A DNA stretch of 64,000 bases from UBA3792 sp045114775. GTDB lineage: Bacteria > Bacillota > Clostridia > Christensenellales > CAG-138. Positions 14,219-22,707 of this stretch are shown one piece after another. The position numbers and the translations under genes are program-made. Positions within the stretch are counted from its first letter, which is position 1; each line of letters begins with the position of its first letter. Below the pieces are notes generated by a model that worked only from the letters and a program-made list of their open reading frames with translations, did not search any database and was not told the origin of the DNA. The stretch is taken from contig JBGULC010000034.1 of NCBI GenBank assembly GCA_045114775.1, positions 1 through 64,000 on the forward strand. The letters are read 5' to 3'.

Positions 14219-16297
14219 TTACCGATATGAAATGTTCTGAACAAGTTCGTACGCCTGCTTCACGACGGTCTTGAGGCTCCCGACCTTATCGCAGTCGCCC
14301 ACAAAGTACACGGGTCTACCGTTCTTCTGTTCTTTGAGCGCCGCAAAGCGCGTGTCCGGCGTGTAGCCCACCGACAGGATCACCGAATCCGCGGGCACAG
14401 TCTTTTTCCCCTCCGGCGTGTTCAGCGCCACGCCCTCGTCCGTGATCGCCTCGACCGTTGCGGAAAGATACGCCGGAACCTTATGGAAGCGCAGAAGCTC
14501 GCGGAGCATCGACGAATTCGCCATGCAGATGCCGCGCGCGCCGACGAGGTACGGCGTCATTTCGACGACCGACGGATGCTTTCCCTGCAGCGCGAGCTCG
14601 TATGCGATCTCGCAGCCCGTCAACCCCCCGCCCACGATCACGACGCGATCGCCGACCGCGGCCCTGCCGTCGAGGAAATCGACCGCGGTGACCGCCTTTT
14701 CCGCGCCTGGAATCCGTAAAGTCCTCGCGTGCGCGCCGGTCGCGATCACGATCACGTCCGCTTCGAGCTTGTCGAGATCCGTGATCTCGGTGTTCAGATG
14801 CACCGCCGCGCCGCTGTTTTTAAGCTGCCTTTGATACCAAAGGAGCAGCTCCTTGTCCTTTTCCTTGAAGGACATCGCAGCCGCCGCGTTGAACACGCCG
14901 CCGAGCCGGTCCGTCTTTTCGTAGAGATCAACCGTATGCCCGCGAAGCGCCGCCTGGATCGCGGTCTCCATGCCGCCGATGCCGCCGCCGATCACCGCGA
15001 TATGCTTGGGATGCTTTGCGGGCTCCTTGCTGTACTTCGTTTCGTTGTTCGTCCACGGGTTCAAGACGCAGCGGCCCATCTCCACGTGCATCGGGTCGAT
15101 GTCGGTCCCCTTGCCGTTCAGGCCGAAGAACGTCAGACAAGCGCCGTGGCACGCGATGCACGGACGCACATCGTCAGGCCGTCCTTCTTTGAGCTTCGTG
15201 ATGTATTCCGGATCGCAGAGAAGCTGCCGTCCGACGCCCATCGCGTCGATGCGTCCCGCCGCGATCGACTCCGCCGCCGCGTCCGGCTGCATGCGGCCCG
15301 CACATACGACCGGCTTCGAGGTGAATTTCTTGATATGCTCGACGTCGGATAGGTTCATGTTCAGCGGCGCGTACACCGGCGGATGCGCCCAGAACCACGC
15401 GTCGTAGGTGCCGTTGTCGCAGTTGAACATGTCGTAGCCGGCTTCTTCGAGGATCCTGATCGCCTTTTCGGATTCCTCCAGCGAGCGGCCGACCTCGGTA
15501 AAGTCCTCGCCCGGGACCGCGCCCTCGTTGAAGCCGCGGGTCATGGAGCGCACGGAGTAGCGCACCGAGACCGGGAACTCCTGCCCGCAGACCTTTTTGA
15601 TCTCTTTGACGATCTCGCAGGCAAAGCGCAAACGGTTTTCGAGCGAGCCGCCGTACGCGTCGGTCCGGTGGTTCGTGTACGGCATGGCAAACTGGTCCAA
15701 TAGATACCCTTCGTGGACCGCATGGATCTCCACGCCGTCGCAGCCGATCTCCTTGCAGCGAAGCGCCGTCTGCCCGAAGGCATAGATGAACTTTCGGATC
15801 ATCTTGTCGGTGAAAAGATCCATCTTCACCGAGGGATCCCAGACGTTCGGCTCGTCGTCGTCCGGCGCGGACCACCACCACTTGCTCGCAAGGATTGGCG
15901 AAGCAAGCATTTTCAAAACGCCCTTTTTGATAAACGGCCGCAAAATCGGCGGGAGCAGCATCGAACGCCCGCTGCCCGCGCTGATCTGGAAAAAGACCTT
16001 TGCGCCGCTATCGTGGATCCCGTCGACGATCGGACGGACCTTTTCGAACACCGTGGGGTGCCGGTAGACCCACTTTTTGCCGACGATGGAAATCAGCGGG
16101 ATCAGGCCCGGAATAAACAGGCCGACGTTCTCACTGCGGCGGTCCTCATAGAACTTGTCGATGCCCTTGACGACGCCGGTCTTGGCCTCCCACTGGATCA
16201 TGTTCGTGCCCTCCATGGGCAGCATCACGACGCGGTTTTTGATCGTGACGTTTCCGACCTTCCACGGCGTAAACAGCGGTTTCAATTTCGGATCCAT
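14219..16297 (-). CDS. NADH:flavin oxidoreductase / 2,4-dienoyl-CoA reductase type (old yellow enzyme)
   Basis: 692 residues. Residues 1-~370 are the FMN-binding TIM barrel with GVEIHAVHEGYLLDQF; a [4Fe-4S] site follows with Cys380, Cys383, Cys387 and Cys410 (CIACHGAC then GRC); residues ~430-692 hold two Rossmann folds (GGGIGG at 437 and VIVGGGLTGCE near 560) for FAD and NADH. This is the layout of 2,4-dienoyl-CoA reductase, trimethylamine dehydrogenase and the bile-acid enzymes BaiCD/BaiH. It reduces an activated C=C bond in an unknown substrate. First gene of the three-gene redox operon; ribosome site AGGAGGCACGT; promoter at 16343-16370. Confidence 0.92.
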   Translation of the reverse strand: MDPKLKPLFTPWKVGNVTIKNRVVMLPMEGTNMIQWEAKTGVVKGIDKFYEDRRSENVGLFIPGLIPLISIVGKKWVYRHPTVFEKVRPIVDGIHDSGAKVFFQISAGSGRSMLLPPILRPFIKKGVLKMLASPILASKWWWSAPDDDEPNVWDPSVKMDLFTDKMIRKFIYAFGQTALRCKEIGCDGVEIHAVHEGYLLDQFAMPYTNHRTDAYGGSLENRLRFACEIVKEIKKVCGQEFPVSVRYSVRSMTRGFNEGAVPGEDFTEVGRSLEESEKAIRILEEAGYDMFNCDNGTYDAWFWAHPPVYAPLNMNLSDVEHIKKFTSKPVVCAGRMQPDAAAESIAAGRIDAMGVGRQLLCDPEYITKLKEGRPDDVRPCIACHGACLTFFGLNGKGTDIDPMHVEMGRCVLNPWTNNETKYSKEPAKHPKHIAVIGGGIGGMETAIQAALRGHTVDLYEKTDRLGGVFNAAAAMSFKEKDKELLLWYQRQLKNSGAAVHLNTEITDLDKLEADVIVIATGAHARTLRIPGAEKAVTAVDFLDGRAAVGDRVVIVGGGLTGCEIAYELALQGKHPSVVEMTPYLVGARGICMANSSMLRELLRFHKVPAYLSATVEAITDEGVALNTPEGKKTVPADSVILSVGYTPDTRFAALKEQKNGRPVYFVGDCDKVGSLKTVVKQAYELVQNISYR

Positions 16298-16342
16298 ACG
16301 TGCCTCCTGTCTTTCTCCGTTCTCCGTCCTGTTTATAGAATC

Positions 16343-16370
16343 ATTATAGCAGAAACGTGCGGAAAAACAA
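16343..16370 (-). promoter_or_regulatory. Promoter of the flavin reductase/SDR/ALDH operon
   Basis: TTGTTT (-35, 16365-16370), 16 bases, TATAAT (-10, 16343-16348), about 46 bases before the first gene. The other promoter of this divergent region is at 16395-16423. Confidence 0.7.
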
Positions 16371-16394
16371 AGAGGGAAAGCGTATGCAATTCTG

Positions 16395-16423
16395 TTGCCA
16401 CGCGGCGATTTTTCTGCTATGAT
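16395..16423 (+). promoter_or_regulatory. Promoter of the FAD-dependent dehydrogenase gene
   Basis: TTGCCA (16395-16400), 17 bases, TATGAT (16418-16423), followed 36 bases later by the ATG with ribosome site ACGGAGGAACAGC. Confidence 0.75.
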
Positions 16424-16458
16424 TTGATTAGAAATATGCGCATACGGAGGAACAGCAT

Positions 16459-17832
16459 ATGAAGCATTATGACGTCGTGATCGTCGGGGCGGGTCCCGGC
16501 GGGATCTTTACCGCATATGAACTCAAAAAGCTCGCGCCCGAAAAGCGGATCGCCGTGTTCGAGGCGGGCAATCCTTTGGAAAAGCGCAAATGCCCGATCG
16601 ACGGCGAGAAGATCAAGGCCTGCGTGCACTGTCCGACCTGCGCGATCATGAACGGCTTCGGCGGCGCGGGCGCGTTTTCCGACGGCAAGTACAACATCAC
16701 CAACGAATTCGGCGGGAGCCTGCACGAGTACGTCGGAAAGGCAAAGGCGACGGAGCTCATGCAGTACGTCGACGGGATCAACATGGCGTTCGGCGGCGAG
16801 GGCACGAAGCTCTATACCACCGCGAACTCGCATATCAAAAAGCTCTGTCTCGAAAACAAGCTGCACCTTCTGGAAGCGTCGGTGCGGCATCTCGGCACGG
16901 ACAAGAACTACGTCGTACTGCAGAACCTCTTTGCGCTTCTTCGGGACAAGGTCGATTTCTACTTCCGCACGCCGGTCACGCGCGTGGAAAAGCGGGCGGA
17001 CGGCTTTGCGGTCGACACCGAATCCGAAAGCTTCACCTGCGATCAATGCGTGATCTCGGTCGGCAGAAGCGGCTCGAAGTGGATGGAAAGCGTCTGCAGG
17101 GACCTCGACATCGCCACGAAGAGCAACCGCGTCGACATCGGCGTGCGCGTCGAGCTGCCCGCGGAGATCTTCTCGCACCTCACCGACGAGCTCTACGAGA
17201 GCAAGATCGTCTACCGCACCGAAAAATACGGCGATCTCGTCCGCACGTTCTGCATGAACCCGCACGGCGCGGTCGTCACCGAAAACACGAACGGCATCGT
17301 GACGGTCAACGGGCACAGCTACGAAGACGCGCGTCTGCACACGCCGAACACGAACTTCGCGCTGCTTGTTTCGAAGCGCTTCACCGAGCCGTTCAACGAC
17401 AGCACGGCGTACGCGGAAAATATCGCAAAGCTAAGTAACATGCTCGGCGGCGGCGTGATGCTGCAGCGCTTCGGAGACCTGATCGCCGGACGGCGCTCCA
17501 CGGAAAAGCGGATCGCCGAGAGCTTCACGGTCCCGACGCTCGCCGCGACGCCCGGCGACCTGTCCCTCGTCATCCCGAAGCGGATCTTAGACGGCATCAT
17601 CGAAATGATCTACGCGCTGGACATGATCGCGCCGGGCACGGCGAACGACGATACGCTCCTGTACGGCGTCGAGGTCAAGTTCTACAACATGCAGGTGGAG
17701 CTCTCCCCCAACCTTGAAACGAAGCATCGGGGGCTTTTCGTGATCGGCGACGGCAGCGGCGTCACGCATTCGCTGTCCCACGCCTCGGCAAGCGGCGTGT
17801 TCGTCGCGCGGAAGATCGCGGAGGAAGCGTAA
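16459..17832 (+). CDS. FAD-dependent dehydrogenase (COG2509 type)
   Basis: 457 residues. Dinucleotide-binding motif VVIVGAGPGGIFTAYEL at the N-terminus, then a cysteine-rich stretch CPI...CVHCPTCAIMNGFGG (about 50-73) and GAFSDGKYN, all typical of this uncharacterised flavoprotein family. The C-terminal FAD motif is FVIGDGSG near 430. The cysteines could hold a metal or Fe-S site; that is inference. The family is widespread in anaerobes without assigned substrate. It is divergent from the flavin reductase operon and shares its intergenic region. Confidence 0.85.
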   Translation: MKHYDVVIVGAGPGGIFTAYELKKLAPEKRIAVFEAGNPLEKRKCPIDGEKIKACVHCPTCAIMNGFGGAGAFSDGKYNITNEFGGSLHEYVGKAKATELMQYVDGINMAFGGEGTKLYTTANSHIKKLCLENKLHLLEASVRHLGTDKNYVVLQNLFALLRDKVDFYFRTPVTRVEKRADGFAVDTESESFTCDQCVISVGRSGSKWMESVCRDLDIATKSNRVDIGVRVELPAEIFSHLTDELYESKIVYRTEKYGDLVRTFCMNPHGAVVTENTNGIVTVNGHSYEDARLHTPNTNFALLVSKRFTEPFNDSTAYAENIAKLSNMLGGGVMLQRFGDLIAGRRSTEKRIAESFTVPTLAATPGDLSLVIPKRILDGIIEMIYALDMIAPGTANDDTLLYGVEVKFYNMQVELSPNLETKHRGLFVIGDGSGVTHSLSHASASGVFVARKIAEEA

Positions 17833-17956
17833 TTTCGGAACGCAGTCCGGACGCGGGCTGTATGAAAACAAGGCTTCCCATACCGTGCGACGCCAAACGA
17901 CACGGTCGGCAAGCCGCCGCGGAGCTATATGAAGCGAATCGAATAGGAGGCACGGC

Positions 17957-19309
17957 ATGCAGACGGTTATTTTCGATCTGGACGGCACGCTGACGGATTC
18001 CGGCGAGGGGATCAAAAACAGCGCGATCTTTGCATTGGAACGGCTCGGTCTGCCCGTGCCGGAGCGGACCGAGCTCCGAAAGATGGTCGGTCCGCCGCTT
18101 TCGGTCGGGTTTGCGCTTCTGGGCGTGCCGGAAAATCTGGTCGACGAGGCGGTGCGGCTCTATCGCGAACGGTACAACGAGGGCGGCGGCAAGTACGAAA
18201 ACCGCGTCTACGACGGGATCGAGGACTGTCTCAAAGCGCTGAAGGTCGCGGGAGCAAGGCTTTTCGTCGGCACATCGAAGCCGGAACCGCTTGCACAGGA
18301 GATCCTGGAACGCTTCGGGCTTGCGCCGTATTTCGACTATATCGCGGGCGCGACATGGGACAAGCGCCGTCAGAGCAAGGACGACGTGCTCCGCTATCTG
18401 TTGGAGATGATCGGCGCCGATTCCGGCGCAATCATGGTCGGCGACACGCATTACGACGTGACCGGCGCGCATGCGCGCGGGATCCCCTGCATCGGCGTGA
18501 CCTGGGGCTACGGCACGCGGAATGAGCTTTCCGAAGCCGACGCCGTCGTCGATTCACCGGAAGAACTGTCAGCGTATCTTTTATCGGAGAAAACGGAAAT
18601 GAACGAACAAACAAGGATCGAAAACGACGCCCTGCTCGCGTTCTGGGATCAGGCGCTTGCGCTGACGGACGAGGATCGCGCGGAGGCGAACGGGGCGGGT
18701 CCGGAGGATTACCTCGAACTGGCGCCTTGCGAAAAGCTGGTCGAGACGGCGCGTTCGCTCGGCGGCAAAAAGCGGGTGCTGGATTACGGCTGCGGAAACG
18801 GCTGGGCGGCGATCATCGCGGCAAAAGCCGGCTGCAGGGACGTAACGGCGGCGGATCCGGCGGCGGGGGCCGCGGAATCGGCAAGGTTTCTTGCGGATCT
18901 GTTCGGCGTTTCAGACCGCGTGCACGTAAAAACCGTTCCCGTCGACTGGCTCTCAACCGTTTGGGACGAGACCTTTGACGGGTTCATCTCCGTCAACGTG
19001 CTCGACGTCGTTCCGTCCGAGATCGCAGAGGCGATCGTAAAGGAAGCGGCGCGCGTCGTAACGAAGGACGCCGCCGTGATCGTCGGGCTCAACTATTACA
19101 TGACGCCCGAACACGCCGCCGAGAAGGGTCTTGCACTGACGGACGGCTGCCGCGTGTATACGGACGGCGTGCTGCGGCTCGTTTCGCGCACCGACGCGGA
19201 ATGGGAGGCGATCTTCGCGCCGTACTTTGCCGTCGAACGGCTTGCGTATTACGCGTGGCCGGGCGAGGAGGAAGAAACGCGGCGTTTGTTTTTCCTGAAG
19301 AAATGTTGA
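17957..19309 (+). CDS. HAD phosphatase fused to a SAM-dependent methyltransferase
   Basis: 450 residues. Residues 1-~212 are a HAD subfamily IA phosphatase of the phosphoglycolate phosphatase type: motif I VIFDLDGTLTDSG, motif II FVGTSKPEP, motif III SKDDV and motif IV VGDTHYDVTGA. Residues ~215-450 are a class I methyltransferase with motif I VLDYGCGNGWAA. The second part is closely related, over its full length, to the separate protein at 27126-27851. An internal ATG (codon 215, base 18599) follows GGAGAAAACGGAA, so the methyltransferase could also be made alone. This looks like a HAD gene joined in frame to a methyltransferase gene. The start has AATAGGAGGCACGGC before it. Confidence 0.85.
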   Translation: MQTVIFDLDGTLTDSGEGIKNSAIFALERLGLPVPERTELRKMVGPPLSVGFALLGVPENLVDEAVRLYRERYNEGGGKYENRVYDGIEDCLKALKVAGARLFVGTSKPEPLAQEILERFGLAPYFDYIAGATWDKRRQSKDDVLRYLLEMIGADSGAIMVGDTHYDVTGAHARGIPCIGVTWGYGTRNELSEADAVVDSPEELSAYLLSEKTEMNEQTRIENDALLAFWDQALALTDEDRAEANGAGPEDYLELAPCEKLVETARSLGGKKRVLDYGCGNGWAAIIAAKAGCRDVTAADPAAGAAESARFLADLFGVSDRVHVKTVPVDWLSTVWDETFDGFISVNVLDVVPSEIAEAIVKEAARVVTKDAAVIVGLNYYMTPEHAAEKGLALTDGCRVYTDGVLRLVSRTDAEWEAIFAPYFAVERLAYYAWPGEEEETRRLFFLKKC

Positions 19310-19318
19310 GGTAACGGC

Positions 19319-20338
19319 ATGACGCTTGACAATGCTTATTTTATCATCGGGAACGCATACGCGGGCAAATCGACGCTCGCGCGGCTGCTCGCGGAGCGTC
19401 ACGACGGGATCCTCTGCGGCGAAAACTGGCACGATTCGTATCCGGAACCGCTCGACGCAAAGGATTTTTCAGGGCTCTGCTATACCCGGGATCTAAAAGA
19501 TTGGCGCGATTTCATCCGGCGCTCACCTGAGGAATACGCGGCTTGGATCGACGAGACCGCAAAGGAATGCGAGATATTGGAGCTTCGGATGCTGCCGGAG
19601 CTTTGCGCGCAGGGCAGACCGGTCTTTGTCGATACGAATATCTCGATCGAAACGCTCAAAGCGATCGCGGAGCCAAACCACGTGCTTGTGATGCTTGCGG
19701 ATCCGGATGTTTCCGTACGCCGGTTTTTCGAGCGTCCGGATGCGGAAAAGCAGTTTCTCTATCGGCTGCTTCTGGAGGAACCGGACCCCGCGGCGGCAAT
19801 GGAAAACTACCGAAAAGGGCTCATGCGCATCAATTCACAGGAGAATTACGACCGGCTTCTTTCCGCCGGGTTCCCGGTGATCTTGCGGGACGAAACCCGA
19901 ACCGCGGAGGAGACGCTTGCGCTTGCGGAGCGGATCTTCGGACTTCCGGAACGCATTCGCCTGCGGCCGCACCACGGCATGTGCTTTCAATTCTATGAAG
20001 GGAAAGGCTACAGCGCGGAATTCACCGACCACATGGGCCGCGTGATCCGCGCGCTTTCCGAGTGTCCGAAAACGCCGGTGCGGCTGACGCTATCTATGGA
20101 CGCCGTCTGCGAACACTGCCCGAACAACCTTGACGGGGTCTGTCAAAGCGCCGAAAAGGTCATGCGCTACGACGCGGCGGTCCTTAGCGCCTGCGATCTC
20201 AGGGACGGCGACGAGCTCACTTACGCGGACTTTGCGGCGCGAGTCAAAGAGCGCATCCTCGACGCGGGTCTGCGACGAAATATCTGCGGAGACTGCGAAT
20301 GGGACGCGATCTGCGCAAAGCATCGGAGGGAACCATGA
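19319..20338 (+). CDS. P-loop kinase fused to a DUF1284 domain
   Basis: 339 residues. Residues 1-~205 form a small nucleotide-kinase-like P-loop domain, Walker A GNAYAGKST (11-19). Residues ~218-339 match DUF1284: it begins LRPHHGMCFQFYEGKGYS, and the cysteines of CEHCPNN, GVC and CGDCEW suggest a bound metal or Fe-S cluster. DUF1284 is normally a stand-alone protein of about 130 residues. The kinase part may phosphorylate a small metabolite. It starts nine bases after the preceding stop codon and ends in an ATGA overlap with the next P-loop gene, so the genes form one operon. Confidence 0.75.
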   Translation: MTLDNAYFIIGNAYAGKSTLARLLAERHDGILCGENWHDSYPEPLDAKDFSGLCYTRDLKDWRDFIRRSPEEYAAWIDETAKECEILELRMLPELCAQGRPVFVDTNISIETLKAIAEPNHVLVMLADPDVSVRRFFERPDAEKQFLYRLLLEEPDPAAAMENYRKGLMRINSQENYDRLLSAGFPVILRDETRTAEETLALAERIFGLPERIRLRPHHGMCFQFYEGKGYSAEFTDHMGRVIRALSECPKTPVRLTLSMDAVCEHCPNNLDGVCQSAEKVMRYDAAVLSACDLRDGDELTYADFAARVKERILDAGLRRNICGDCEWDAICAKHRREP

Positions 20339-20853
20339 TCATTCTGATCACCGGCGCGTCGCACACAGGCAAGACCGTGCTCGCGCAGCGTCTTCTGGAA
20401 AAGATGAAAATCCCGTATCTGTCGATCGACCATCTGAAGATGGGGCTCATTCGCAGCGGACAGACAATGCTGACGCCGGAAGACGACGAAGCGCTCACGG
20501 CGTACCTCTGGCCGATCGTGCGCGAGATCGTCAAGACCGCGATCGAAAACCGACAGAGCCTGATCGTCGAGGGCTGCTATGTGCCGTTCGACTGGCGGAA
20601 GGACTTTGACGAACGGTATCTCCCGTCGATCCGCTTCATTTGTCTTGCCATGACGGACGCATACATCGACGCGCATTTCGACGCGATCCTTTCGCATGCC
20701 TCGGACGTTGAGCGCCGACTCGACGATTCCTACTGCACGCCGGAACGGCTGAAAGCCGACAACCGCGCCGTGATCGAGGGCTTCCGAAAGGCGGGCGAAG
20801 CGGTCACGCGGATCGAAACGAGCTGGGAAACTGCGGTCGAAGCGCTGCTTTGA
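20335..20853 (+). CDS. Small P-loop kinase
   Basis: 172 residues, adenylate-kinase/AAA_33-like fold. Walker A is ITGASHTGKT at the N-terminus; EGCYVPFDW around residue 85 is the probable Walker B region. The start is the ATG of an ATGA overlap with the upstream stop, preceded by GGAGGGAACC. Substrate unknown; a 2-phosphoglycerate-kinase-like or nucleoside-kinase-like activity is possible. Last gene of the HAD-MTase/kinase/kinase operon. Confidence 0.8.
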   Translation: MIILITGASHTGKTVLAQRLLEKMKIPYLSIDHLKMGLIRSGQTMLTPEDDEALTAYLWPIVREIVKTAIENRQSLIVEGCYVPFDWRKDFDERYLPSIRFICLAMTDAYIDAHFDAILSHASDVERRLDDSYCTPERLKADNRAVIEGFRKAGEAVTRIETSWETAVEALL

Positions 20854-20867
20854 TAAGAAGATTATCA

Positions 20868-20985
20868 ACAATCCTCCCGTCTCGCTTCGCGAGCCACCCT
20901 CCTTTGCACAAGTAGGGCTCTGCCCGAACCGCTCACCTTTTTCACAGCACTCTACCGCAGGTTGAGTTCTCCCCACTCAACCGCC
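20868..20985. repeat. Degenerate intergenic repeat element (suspected)
   Basis: The stretch CTCCCGTCTCGCTTCGCGAG, with a small palindrome (CTCGC/GCGAG), followed by CCACCCTCCTTTGCACAAG, resembles palindromic intergenic elements common in gut Clostridia genomes. No second copy is seen in this window, so this rests on recognition of a known sequence style. Confidence 0.3.
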
Positions 20986-21046
20986 GGTGTGTCGATTTTC
21001 ATCAAAAACCCCCGTACAATGGATCACGAAAGGAGGACTTGAACAA

Positions 21047-21667
21047 ATGGATCAAGTCAGAATCGGCAGATTCATCGCCGAAAAGCGCAAGGAGCAGGGG
21101 CTCACGCAGGCGCAGCTTGCGGAAGCGCTCGGCATCACCGACCGCGCGGTATCGAAATGGGAGACCGGAAAGTCTCTGCCGGACGCGTCGATCATGCTGG
21201 AGCTTTGCGGGCTCTTGAAGATCACAGTCAACGATTTATTGAACGGGGAGGTCGTCACAGTGGAAAAGTACAATGCAGCAATGGAGAAAAATCTCCTGGA
21301 AATGGTAAGGCAAAAGGAAGAAAAGGACCGGCAGCTTCTGAAAACGGAGATCGTGATCGGCGTCGTATCCGTCCTGTTTCTGCTCGCCATGGTCACGGTC
21401 GGCGCGTTCTTTATGAAGCTCGGACAACCGAAATGGGTCTTCTTCCTGCTGTTCGGGATCGGGATCGTGCAGTTTTTGATCTGCATGACGTTCGCGCTGC
21501 GCATTGAGCAGACCGCGGGCTATTACGAGTGCGCGGAGTGCGGACACCGCTATATGCCATCCTTTGCCGCGGTGACGTTTGCGATGCACATGAACCGCAC
21601 GCGCTATCTGAAATGCCCGGCCTGCGGCAAGCGCAGTTGGCAGAAGAAAGTGCTTTCCAAGGAATAA
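21047..21667 (+). CDS. XRE-type regulator with two membrane helices and a C-terminal zinc ribbon
   Basis: 206 residues from ATG 21047 (ribosome site AAAGGAGGACTTGAACAA; an upstream in-frame start at 20987 has none). Residues ~4-60 are a helix-turn-helix XRE domain (LTQAQLAEALGITDRAVSKWE). Two transmembrane helices follow at about 105-128 and 133-155. The C-terminus has CAECGHRY and CPACGK, which would bind one zinc. The build suggests a membrane-bound DNA-binding regulator. The gene stands alone with a terminator at 21682-21706. Confidence 0.85.
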   Translation: MDQVRIGRFIAEKRKEQGLTQAQLAEALGITDRAVSKWETGKSLPDASIMLELCGLLKITVNDLLNGEVVTVEKYNAAMEKNLLEMVRQKEEKDRQLLKTEIVIGVVSVLFLLAMVTVGAFFMKLGQPKWVFFLLFGIGIVQFLICMTFALRIEQTAGYYECAECGHRYMPSFAAVTFAMHMNRTRYLKCPACGKRSWQKKVLSKE

Positions 21668-21681
21668 GCATTTGATTTTAC

Positions 21682-21706
21682 GCCGCCTCTTATGGGGCGG
21701 TTTTTT
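21682..21706 (+). terminator. Rho-independent terminator of the XRE-membrane gene
   Basis: CCGCCTC/GGGGCGG stem (one U-G pair) around TTAT, followed by six T. The next promoter begins directly behind it. Confidence 0.85.
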
Positions 21707-21707
21707 G

Positions 21708-21736
21708 TTGTCAACGGGGCACGGATGTGATACACT
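21708..21736 (+). promoter_or_regulatory. Promoter upstream of the 21766 gene
   Basis: TTGTCA (21708-21713), 17 bases, TACACT (21731-21736), 29 bases before the ATG at 21766. Confidence 0.7.
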
Positions 21737-21765
21737 GTTTTGGAAGAGATCCCCAAGGAGACCGT

Positions 21766-22176
21766 ATGAGAAGCATCGAAGAATTGTTGGAAACGCCGTT
21801 TTGGATCGTGGACATTCTGCCGAAGCAGGTGAAAGCGGACAGCCCGGGCCAGTATTTTAGGGTCGAGCGGTACTTTTCGGAGCCGTCGCGCCTTGCGGCG
21901 ATCAAGCGGAAGCACGCCGACCTCGTTCTGAAGCTGAATTGCTATTGCGCCGTTTCGCCGGATGAGGAGACGGAGCCGAACCCGGCGCCGGAGCGGATCG
22001 CCGAAGCGATCATGACGCGTTATGTCTGTATTCGGATCGGCGACGCGCTGATCACGTCCGCGCCGGATGATCTGTATCTCACCGTATACAATGCGGACGA
22101 GGCGCTTTTGAAACTTTTGAATACGCTGTGCTACGGCGAAGGGCTGTATCTTTGGCAGCCGGAGAATGCGGAATAG
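21766..22176 (+). CDS. Uncharacterised acidic protein
   Basis: 136 residues from ATG 21766 (AAGGAGACCGT before it). No signal peptide, membrane segment or known motif. It begins RSIEELLETPFWIVDILPKQ, which suggests a small cytosolic fold with a helix then a beta strand; the ending is YGEGLYLWQP. I do not recognise the family. It has its own promoter; about 200 bases of apparently noncoding DNA follow before the monooxygenase-like gene. Confidence 0.65.
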   Translation: MRSIEELLETPFWIVDILPKQVKADSPGQYFRVERYFSEPSRLAAIKRKHADLVLKLNCYCAVSPDEETEPNPAPERIAEAIMTRYVCIRIGDALITSAPDDLYLTVYNADEALLKLLNTLCYGEGLYLWQPENAE

Positions 22177-22386
22177 GAAGCCGAAACGGAACGCGTGATC
22201 CGGCTTGTTATCATACTCCCGCTTGCCGCGCTGTTTTCCGGAATCGGGATCTTTCGGACGGAGACCGCGGGCGCTGTGCCGGCGGTCGCCCGCCTTACGG
22301 GGTTCCCGGTCCCGATCGCTGCATAGAAGAGGATCTATCGGAAATACAAAGTATGATCGGCATTGCCGCACGGAAAGGAGAACACC

Positions 22387-22680
22387 ATGATCGTACTGAA
22401 CGTCACCTACAAATGCAAGCCCGAACTGCGGGAGGAATTTCTGGAAGCGATCCTTCGCGAAGGGATCGACATCGACTGCCGCGCGGAAGCGGGCAACGTC
22501 AAATATGAATACTATCTTCCGTTCGACGGCAGCGGCGACGAGCTGCTTTTGGTCGAGAAATGGCGCGACGCCGACGCGCTTGCGCTCCATTTCAAGCAGC
22601 CGCACTATCAGCGGCTCATGCAGCTTAAGGAGCGGTACGTGCTTGAAACGACCGTCGACAGATTGAGTCCGAAGCCGTAA
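22387..22680 (+). CDS. Antibiotic biosynthesis monooxygenase (ABM)-fold protein
   Basis: 97 residues, one dimeric alpha-beta barrel domain. MIVLNVTYKCKPELREEFLE at the start and VEKWRDADALALHFKQPHY in the second half are typical of the YgiN/ABM family (quinol monooxygenases and related small oxidoreductases or ligand-binding proteins). ATG 22387 follows AAAGGAGAACACC. First gene of a four-gene run to 24296. Confidence 0.85.
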   Translation: MIVLNVTYKCKPELREEFLEAILREGIDIDCRAEAGNVKYEYYLPFDGSGDELLLVEKWRDADALALHFKQPHYQRLMQLKERYVLETTVDRLSPKP

Positions 22681-22707
22681 GCCGCAGCGTACCGGGAGGA
22701 TCGACCG

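Noticed and set aside
17833..17956. Terminator or riboswitch between the FAD protein and the HAD fusion
   Set aside because: Only a weak 6-bp hairpin (ACCGTG/CACGGT) with no T-run and no riboswitch-like core.
22195..22326. Possible 43-residue membrane mini-protein (GTG start, VIRLVIILPLAALFSGIGIF)
   Set aside because: Hydrophobic and well placed, but the GTG has a poor ribosome site and no family was recognised. May be a remnant.
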